Assembly: GCA_003508835.1 (NCBI GenBank)
Contig: PUFA01000003.1
Coordinates: forward strand, 26,045,001 to 26,109,000
DNA length: 64,000 nt
Direction of reading: 5' to 3'
Origin: Eonycteris spelaea
Lineage: Eukaryota > Chordata > Mammalia > Chiroptera > Pteropodidae
Below, piece by piece: positions 53,847-64,000 of this stretch (position 1 is its first letter; each line of letters starts with the position of its first letter). Position numbers and translations under genes: made by a program. Below the pieces are notes generated by a model that was not told the origin of the DNA, ran no database searches, and worked only from the letters and a program-made list of their open reading frames with translations.

Positions 53847-55751
53847 GTGAGCTGTGCCCACCAGGGTTGTCTGCCTGCGCCTTTCAGTCACAGGTTGAGA
53901 GAGGATGGCTTCGCTCCTTGGGGTGGTGTGGCAGGAGCAATCACACAGCGAGATGGGCATGTGGGGCCACAGCGCAGAGGTCAGGACCGCCCGCTCACAC
54001 CGTCCAAGCATCTCTAGGACAGGAGCGTTCAGCCGCGGCCCTGCCACCCTTTCATTTGTCTTCTTTTGCTTAGTGTCCTCTTGCTTTGCTGCTCGTATTT
54101 TTAAATTTGCCTTAACGGTTTGGAAAGAGAACTCTTTACAAGCTTGAACCAGGGGAGCAAGCGTCCCCACAGAGGCTAGACCCGCAGTCCTGCCGTTTCG
54201 GGCGGTACCCAAGCGAAGGCTGGGAGACGCATCTCTGCCTTTTGCTGCGGTGACAGTCCTGGGAAACCAGAGGGCTCGAGGTCTGAACAGTGTAAAACAG
54301 CCTCCAGTCACATCACCCCTGTCTTCACAGCTCCTCAGACATGTCTCTCCTCCCACACACGTGGGAAACACATTTTCCCAAGCTGGGTTTTCATCTCATA
54401 CCAAGCCACTTGTGCCACCTTCCACCCTGTTAAAGGCGAAGCAGGCCCTTCTCAGACCCAAGGATTTAATGTCGGTGATGCCCCAGGCCCCTTCTGGGAG
54501 GCCCCTAGCGGAGAGTGCAGAGGAGGGAGGTGCTTCAGGATTTAGCCCATTTCCCGTTTGCCCTGAGAACACTCGTCAGCGGTGCTTGTGGCTACAGCGT
54601 TTACCCAGAGAACTCGAGGATTACAGTCCTAACCTCACCCCCAAAGTTGGCCACGAAATATCTTGCTATTATTATTATTATTTTGCATTGCTCTAATATA
54701 TCAATAGTCTTTGGAAACAAATGACCTCGTTCTTTTTATAGCATTCTGATTTTAGTAGTGGTATTTCCGTTTACAAAATACACTAATCCTCGATCGCGGA
54801 AAATGTCAAATCCTAGAGAACGTAGCATGCCTACGCGTGCTATGAAATGAACACTGGTAGCGAGCTGCGTTTTTTTTTTCTAAACAGGAAAAGGGTTAAA
54901 AAAAAAGGTTCACTTTGATCAAAAGTGATCTTAAATCTTAACAATGGGTGGTAGCCACTTAAAGCGAACGAGCCCCAAGTGCATGTTCTAAAGCTCCACA
55001 GAACCGAGGCAGAGTTCCGTCGGCACCGCTCCTAGCTGACCCCGGCTCAGCCACCTACACACGGCGAAAAAGCTCCCACCCCGGACAGAACGTTCAGAAG
55101 TGTTCAGGGCGTAGGAGCGTTTATAAAATACGCGTTGGGGCCCTTGAGAACAGCAAGTTTTGTACGTTAGTAAGAAACCCAGGAAGCAGATCCCGGTCCC
55201 CACCCCGGGTGACGCATCCATACTTCCCGAAGCCCGCCCCACGCCAGGCGGGGCGTGGAGGGTCTCGTCCCACATCCCTGCACTCACTGGTGACCGGAGC
55301 CGGGGGCTGGAGCAGGTTCCCGGTCCCAGTCTCCGCAGTGCCCCGCGCACTGCCTCCTTTTCTGTTTCTTCTCGATGCCTTCAGTGCCCGGTGTTTGTAC
55401 TCCTTCTCTTGCTCGCGTGTGGCTTGTGTATTTTAGGGCACCCTGGCTCACAGCAATGTGTCATAAATGGCTTTGGAATCCACCTGCCTACAGTAACCCA
55501 TGTTTTCATAGGCTCTCAAAAATACTCAAACGCCTGAACCTTCTAGATTTCTACTCTTTTTCGAATTTTTTTTTTTTATTATTACGACTATGCTGTTTTT
55601 ATAGGAACAACTACTGGCTACTGTCCCTGATATGTAAATCGTTAGTAAAGAATGTATTTTTCTTGGCTAATGACAAAAGTTTATTTTCCTGTAAAATGTG
55701 TCCCGTTCAAGGAAAAAGGTATTTGAGGGTGATTTTGCTTCTTTCTTTCAG
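53847..55751 (+). other. NEDD4L: Intron, 1.9 kb
   Basis: GC-rich at both 53.85-54.6 kb and 55.0-55.4 kb, with an AT-rich middle. No gene or recognised repeat was seen. Confidence 0.75.
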
Positions 55752-55811
55752 GGATTCACCGAACTGCTTCCTATTGATTTGATTAAAATTTTTGATGAAA
55801 ACGAGCTGGAG
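55752..55811 (+). CDS. NEDD4L: NEDD4L exon, HECT N-lobe
   Basis: This 60-nt exon encodes residues 830-849 ([20 protein letters not shown]) and is phase 0 at both ends. GF.ELIP..LI.IF.E.ELE is a highly conserved HECT motif. The acceptor is strong (TTTCTTTCAG). The donor, GAG|gtttgt, departs from consensus at +3 and is one of the weakest in the window. Confidence 0.97.
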
Positions 55812-57352
55812 GTTTGTATTGTGAACATTTTGTGTAAAGTAGGTTTTTTAAAACTTTCTCATCACTTTACATATGCTATTTTACTATTCTCTGATCCATG
55901 CACTCTGGGGTGTAAGCTTAGGTGACCTCTACTGCAGATCTTTTAAGAGGCTCGTTGTTTGCTATCCTGAGAGTCAGGAAGTAGCACAAGTAGTCACCTG
56001 TAGATTCCTTGCCCGGGTGAGGACAGTTTGGGGCCATGCCGGACAAGTAGACGCCCAGTTAGCTAGCTGAACTGGGTTCCTGGCCCGTGCTCCAGGTGAC
56101 GGAATTGCTGCTTCTAAAGAGCCAAGGTTGCACGTTGGGGTAGCAGCACCCTGTTCCCAAGGCCCGGGCGGTCTGAGTCCCCTGCACATCCATTGCACAC
56201 GCACCCGGACAGCCAAATGCGGATCTGGCTGGGAGGTGAGTGTAACCGTCTACTAGGGGCTGTAGGACAGGTGTCTCAGTGAACTTGGCGCCGTCCGTGT
56301 GGAGTAAGGAGAAACATCGGAAGGCAACAGGCCATAGCAGGAGGTAGTTTAACATTAGACTGTTTCAACGTCTTTGTGTTGGCGTAGATGAGAACTGGCA
56401 GTGTAAAAAGCAAAGGACTCTGTCACCCTTTGTCACACTGAGAGAAACAGACCAAGGAAGGCTGTCGGCAGGAGCCAGTGTGCCATTCGCCCACGCCCCA
56501 TCCAGCAACACGCTCTCGTAGACGGCCTTCTGCTATTCCATCCTAACATGGAAACTTCAAGATAGTCGAAGTCCTAGGAATCACGTAGTATAAGCCTTTC
56601 ATTGGACAGGTGGGGAAACAGAGGCAGGGAGCAGTTCACGACCCCACAGGCTTACTCAACAGGGTTTTGGCACGGTTAGGCCTAGCACTCTGGTTTTCAG
56701 GCTTACGGCTTAGTTCTCCTTCCTTTTCACTGTAGTACCTCAGCAGGCATGTCGTGTGCATTTGTCCACAGGAAACCTTCCCTACTGGAGGGTTAGAGAC
56801 TAAAGAAAGCAGACCTCAGGCTAACCGCCGAGTCAAAGAGCCGGTTGGATCCAGCATTAGTGCGGGTCTGCATCCCCGGGCCTCTGAACAGACGGGCAGT
56901 TTGCCTTCACCCAGGTCGATGGATCTGGGGAAGAGAAGTTCTTGCTGTCAGAACGTCCTGACTCTTTGTGGGTGGGACGCTGTTTTCAGATATCGAGACA
57001 AATAACCTCTCAGAAGGGGAAACAGCCAGGGTGATGAGCGGATGTAACTGGAACGGAAGGAAATGTAGGAGCACCATGCTCCGCTTGCAGGGGAGGGAAG
57101 ACGGTTGATCTGGAGGCTTCATTTCCAATATGAAATGTGTCCTGCACAAGCGTTACACCTGGGCCCCCCTTGTTGGGTCCCTCTTGACCTGTGTTGGCAG
57201 GTAAAATGTGGGACACATATTCCCTTCATTTGGTGGTTTATGAGTCGCCAGCTTACCGGCTCTGCACACGACCAAGTGCTGGTGCTGGCAGGAAGCCATC
57301 TCTTTGGCGTCCACACCAGGCCCCGTTTACATCGGGTCACTCTCCTTTCTAG
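55812..57352 (+). other. NEDD4L: Intron, 1.5 kb
   Basis: It holds a MIR fragment on the minus strand (about 56595-56720). The rest is mixed, moderately GC-rich sequence with no gene. Confidence 0.75.
56595..56720 (-). repeat. MIR fragment
   Basis: GACAGGTGGGGAAACAGAGG, then CAGGGAGCAGTTCACGACCC is the reverse-complement form of the MIR middle region. Confidence 0.65.
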
Positions 57353-59503
<2,151 letters not shown>

Positions 59504-61142
59504 TGAGTGACGAAAATGCACAGTTGTCAACAAACCGTTATTTTAGATGCTCCTCTGTGTGCGCGGGTCGGCCGGCAGCTATAAATGCTACCTTTCCTCC
59601 CCGTAGATAGCTTAGCGTCTGACATGTCCGTGGTGCAGTGGAAATGTAAGTGGTACAGGATGCTGATGAAGCTTGAGGCTTCGGGCTCTGCGTGGACTCA
59701 GTCCGCGTGGCACGAGGTTAAGCCTCGTGCGGAGTTCCTCTCCCACCCCCGTCCCTCGCTAATGACTCCAGGAAGCAGACATTTCCCTCAAACTCGCCAT
59801 GCGTGGATGTGACAGCTCCCAGATTCCAAACAGAGGAGGTGTTTATTCCAACCGTAAATGGGCTTTTTAGACCTTGGGATCAAATTCTCTGTAGAAGCGT
59901 TGTCTTGAAAAGGCCAAGGCCATCGATAACGCCCAAGTCTCTAGAATGTGGTACCAGTATGATTGTGGCCAGAGGAGGGTGCGAGGTCTGACACCGGACC
60001 ACGGCCCAGGGGGACAAGGTGGCACGTGGTGGCCTCCAAGACGCAGGGTCTCCAGTTTCTCTGAAAAGTCACGTCAAGCCAGCACAAGGACGAGCCTGGC
60101 CGCTGTCAGTGCCCTCTGGCTACTCCGAGCTGCAGTGTCCCGCATGGGGGTTTTCCCCACCGGCTTTAATTTCTCGCTCTGGGGAAGCAAGCGGAAGTGG
60201 CCCCTCCGAAAATGGTGAGCCGCGCACGCGCACAGCCCACCTTTCCCCGTGAGCAGTGAGGGTTTCGGTAGCGCACCTGGCCTCCCCGCGCTGCACGGGG
60301 CCGCTGAGCATGTCCGGCAGGAGCGCGAGGGCCCGCTCGGCGCGGGTTCTCGTGAACGCGAGCATGTGAAAAATGGGCTGGGAGAGGTTTTTTGCTTCTG
60401 TTTGATTCCCTCGCTGGAAGAAAAGTCCCCCCCCCCATGTGTGCCATTTGCGTGACTCTGAATGGAATGCAAATATGGTCATTGCCCATCAGACCCTTGG
60501 AAGCAAGCCAACGCCAGCGAACGTTGGCGAATGTCCAAAACGGTCATTGTCTGGGATTCTCTGCCTTTATTCTAGGGAAGAATGCTTTGGTAGTTAGGAG
60601 CTTTTATTCCAAACAATCCCAGAGTCGAATGTAATTTTTCTGGGTTGTGATAGCCTTTGTTGGAAAAACAGCCAGCACTGACCCGAGCCCAGGACTGTTG
60701 GGGGTTGACAGAAAACGCTCAAACTCAGTCTAATAGCGAGAAATAGGAGTAAGAGCTGAGGCGCCGGGCACAGCCATCGCCCGTGGGCCAGGCACTCGTT
60801 AATATTTCTGGCAGCCTCGTGGTGTACGATCATCGTTCTCAGGGGCCAGGGAGGAGCTAGGCCAGGATCGCACGTTCACAGGTCCCCAAATCACAGGATC
60901 TGAGCTCAGGGCTGCCGGAACTAGAATCTGCTCTGTGACCACAACACTCCGTCTGCTGCCTCTGTCGATGCAGTCCACTTTTTGGGGTGGGGGGACTCTT
61001 CAAAGAGACCTCAATGACCGAGTGTTCAGCCCTTGGCCCTCTGTGACGCCGTGGATAGGCATCTCACTGTCGCACGTCTGTTTCAGACGCCACATGCTCA
61101 GCCACAGCTGAAACACAGGGCTGCCCAGATGAGATCTGAGCT

Positions 61143-61323
61143 CAGGGGTTCTCAACCTTGGCTGCACGGTGGAACCATCTAGAACATTTTTTTAAAAATG
61201 GCGATGCCACGGCCTGCCCCCAGGGCTTGGGAATGTAGTTGGTCCGGCATGTGGCCTGAGCAGTGGGGTTTTCAGAGTCCCCCCCTGGTGGTTCTGGCAG
61301 ACAGCGAGGGTTTAAAATCACTG
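61143..61323. mobile_element. MER5A-like hAT-Charlie MITE
   Basis: The element begins CAGGGGTTCTCAACCTTGGC and contains GGAACCATCTAGAACATTTT and a stretch ending AATCACTG. This closely follows the MER5A pattern ('cagtggttctcaaacttggctgcacattggaatcacc'). It has no coding capacity. Confidence 0.85.
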
Positions 61324-61879
61324 CTCCTCCTTGAGAGGGACAAAGGCCTGCCTCCAGGAGGAAGGCAACCCAGCAGCCTCCCGCCTAAGGCTCTTTTCCC
61401 TGTGTGTGGAAGAAATAAAGCAACCAAAGGGTTCCTCATGCCGCCCTCCCCAGGGAGGAGTGCTAGCTGCGAGGAGCCGGCTGGGGGAGGCAGGACTTCC
61501 TGTGTTCTCTGCCGCGTGGCCTTCTTCCCAGCCTGGCCCCGGCACCTGCTGTAACACAGGAGACAGGAGCTTTGCTGGCTGCTTCCTCACAGTAGTTCCC
61601 CCATCAGATTTAGCCACGCTGGTGTGTAATTCCTTTGATGGTTTATGGAAGTATAAAATACACAGTTAAAAAATGCAAACCTGTTTGATCAGGAGAGCAA
61701 GAGCTGGGTGAGCTGGTTCTTTCTGAAGGGTGCTTTTCGCAAACCTCCCAGATGTGATTATTGGGTGCCTGGTATCCAAAGGGCTTTGTTTTGTTGTCCT
61801 GGCAAAGGCCACTGCTTGAATATGTAAAATTTCACTTTCCTGAGAATCAAAGACCTACTTGCTCTCTGAGGCCGACTCT

Positions 61880-62170
61880 AAAAATAATCTCCTTGGGCCC
61901 ACACGTTGTCCACCTGAAGACCCTGAAGCCCGCTGAGGACAATGAGGTCACACAGTCAGTGTCAGACCAGAGCCAGACCCCTCCCCCCTGACCTCAGAAG
62001 TGACAGCGACTAACCCTTTTTAAGTATTTGGAGTGTTCCTGGTATTATCCTGGGTGCTTTGTGTGTTTTAACCCATATCATCACCATAGCGATTCTGAAG
62101 AGCGGGTCGTGTTAAAGGGGGAAAGAATGCATCTCCGACCCCACAGAGATTGCAGGCCCTGGACTGTGAA
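61880..62170 (-). repeat. MIR-type fragments
   Basis: GACAATGAGGTCACACAGTC, then AGTGTCAGACCAGAGCCAGA, and further on a piece with TCCTGGTATTATCCTGGGTG, look like two reverse-oriented MIR relics. Confidence 0.55.
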
Positions 62171-62565
62171 ATGCCAACTTAAAATTAAGACTGAAGCCAC
62201 TCTGCGCACAGCTCTTTTAAGTGCAGTCTGCAAACCACGGAGTTCTGTCTTTTTAATTGGTAAAATAATATTCGAGGTCATTTTAACGAAATGAAATGAA
62301 AACCAAAAGTGAGACCTTTTTTTAGGCTTATTTTAGGATTCTAGGTTTCTGAGAGCTCTGGGTCTAGAGGCAGTTTCGTTCTCTGCTGTGTCTTTTAATG
62401 TTTAGTGACTTAAAAAAATCCGAGAGCGCAGTGTACCTTATTCAACGTTTTAGGGCCCACTGTGGGCACGTGTCTGTTTTTTACTGCTGCTGCTAACCGT
62501 TAGCCCTTAAAGCCTGGAATCACGTCAGTGCCTGGAGAGAACAGTTTTAAATGCCAAGGCACCAC

Positions 62566-62805
62566 ACACAGTGGTTAGACATGGGCTTTGGAGCCAGCCC
62601 CGGCTGAGTCCTGGCTGGACCGCTTTCTGTGTGACCTTAGGCAAGTTAGCTAATCTCTCTGTGCCTCGAATTCCTCCTTTATAAAATAGAGGGAAATCAT
62701 TACCTGCCTTGTAAGGAGAGTGCTAGGATTTACTGAGGTAATAAATGAAAGGCACTTAATGCTGGCTGCACGGGGTAAATGCTCCCTGAGCGTTAGCTCT
62801 TATTA
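62566..62805 (+). repeat. MIR SINE, near full length
   Basis: The copy starts ACAGTGGTTAGACATGGGCT, passes GTGTGACCTTAGGCAAGTTA and ends near GAGCGTTAGCTCTTATTAAA. All MIR sections are present in order. Confidence 0.92.
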
Positions 62806-62934
62806 AATCATTCGCCACGGCAAGGGTGTGTGGCCATTTTCATGACATACATGTCAGCAGTCCATGCCCCCGCCAGGCATGAATCCTGTGAGTGGGGGCT
62901 CCAACTCCTTGCACCCCACCCGTCACTCTGTGAA

Positions 62935-63125
62935 TGGCAAATGGTGGTCACCATCTTTGGGCATTTGCCATGTGCCAGGCGCACTTTAAATAGGTTCTGA
63001 TTTGACCCTTTCGTGCCCTGTGAGCTGGTTCCCCACTTCACAGACGCACAGACTCAGAGGAGGAGGCGACTTGCCTGAGGTCACACAGCTGCCAAGCCAG
63101 AATTTGAATTTGAATTTGGTCTGTT
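62935..63125 (-). repeat. MIR SINE, reverse orientation
   Basis: GCATTTGCCATGTGCCAGGC, then CTTCACAGACGCACAGACTC and GAGGTCACACAGCTGCCAAG read as the MIR reverse complement. Confidence 0.85.
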
Positions 63126-63631
63126 AGAGGAGTGTGCTTCGTCTGTCTGAAGGCCTCGCTACCACCAGGGTGATTTGTAACGGCCCAAACGAAGCCCGCA
63201 GATCTTTAGGGGCTTTTTTTCAAATGCAGCTTCTCACTCCAAACGTCAGTTGCTCTCCTGACTTTGATAGGAGAAGGCAGCTTCTCGAGCCTTCCTTGCT
63301 CCTAGGCGTGAGGCCTGCATCTGCAGAACACAGAAAGCGTTGGAAACAAAATGAGTTACTACATAGTAAAGCACTTGGCTCGGGGCCTGATGCAGAAGAA
63401 GTGAGAGCATTAGAAACGCCACAGCCTCGATTCTCCCGGAACTCCTACTGCATAAATCCTTTTGTGTTTCAGGGGTTTTGAAATCTTGGAGTATGTGTCA
63501 GCTACCTTGGTGTGAACAGTTTCAAAGCAGGAATTTACTTTTTGATCAGAATTGGATTAAGACATAGACACACACTCGCTCCGACCCCAGACTCCCCCTT
63601 AGCCAAATCTAGGAAATCCTGTGGTACCTAA

Positions 63632-63781
<150 letters not shown>

Positions 63782-64000
63782 GCGCCCCCCGCCCCGGGGG
63801 GTTGTCCGCGGAGCAAGTCCTGCTTGCATTTGCCTGACAGACTTTGAAGAGGTGGGGGCAGAAGACTGGTGGCTGCACAGCGAGGCTCCCGGAGCGGAGC
63901 CTCCGCCCGTGACTTGCCCACGCCCAGACGTGCGAACCCGGTCCCAGGTCGCGTTCTTGCATTTTCCACCGCAAATTATCAGCTGGTTGATGTGCACACT
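63782..64000 (+). other. NEDD4L: NEDD4L 3' UTR, first part
   Basis: The UTR begins very GC-rich (CGCCCCCCGCCCCGGGGGG) and remains so to the end of the window. No AATAAA polyadenylation signal is present here, so the transcript continues beyond the window. Confidence 0.9.

Noticed and set aside
53787..54371. A 194-codon minus-strand open frame
   Set aside because: It covers a real plus-strand NEDD4L exon and GC-rich intron; no recognisable domain, so an antisense shadow is more likely.

Overview
This window is mammalian genomic DNA lying inside one gene on the plus strand: NEDD4L (NEDD4-2), a HECT-type E3 ubiquitin ligase. I could place 23 coding exons by joining GT-AG splice sites in a single open frame. 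They run from the exon for the first WW domain (671-837) to the stop codon (63779-63781), and 219 bases of 3' UTR follow. Together they encode 804 residues. If 171 residues are encoded upstream (the C2 domain and first linker, outside the window), the numbering falls exactly on the 975-residue human isoform. On that numbering the kinase sites fall at Ser342, Thr367 and Ser448, the catalytic cysteine at Cys942 and the last residue at 975. No frameshift, internal stop or missing key residue was seen, so this looks like an intact, working gene.

Layout. Positions 1-24.5 kb hold WW1 and the regulatory linker, including the small exon at 11777-11836 known to be alternatively spliced, then WW2 and WW3. 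WW4 is built from three exons between 24.4 and 31.4 kb. From 38.2 to 63.8 kb there is a short linker and then the HECT domain on 11 exons. The catalytic Cys codon is split by the last intron. About 96% of the window is intron. The introns carry old repeats (MIR, L2, L1 fragments, hAT-type DNA transposons) and microsatellites. No other protein-coding gene, tRNA, rRNA, CRISPR array or young mobile element was recognised.

Organism. Gene structure, intron size, MIR/L2/L1/hAT fossils and CpG depletion outside a short CpG-rich patch all point to a placental mammal. I saw no Alu (primate) or B1/B2 (rodent) insertions and no young lineage-specific SINE. One L1-like fragment near 21.7 kb resembles a repeat I associate with laurasiatherian genomes (carnivores, bats, horses, whales), but that is a weak clue and the species is not settled.

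The protein works as one machine. The WW domains bind PY (PPxY) motifs on targets such as the epithelial sodium channel ENaC. The linker carries SGK1/PKA sites that create 14-3-3 docking and shut the ligase down. The HECT domain takes ubiquitin from an E2 onto Cys942 and passes it to the substrate. I found no new multi-gene system. The points most worth a second look are splicing-related: a (TC)22 microsatellite serving as the polypyrimidine tract of a WW4 exon, a candidate in-frame 39-nt microexon inside WW4, cassette-compatible exons each carrying one kinase site, and a last intron whose retention would end the protein at the catalytic cysteine. There is also an intronic block of about 370 bp present twice, 10.6 kb apart.
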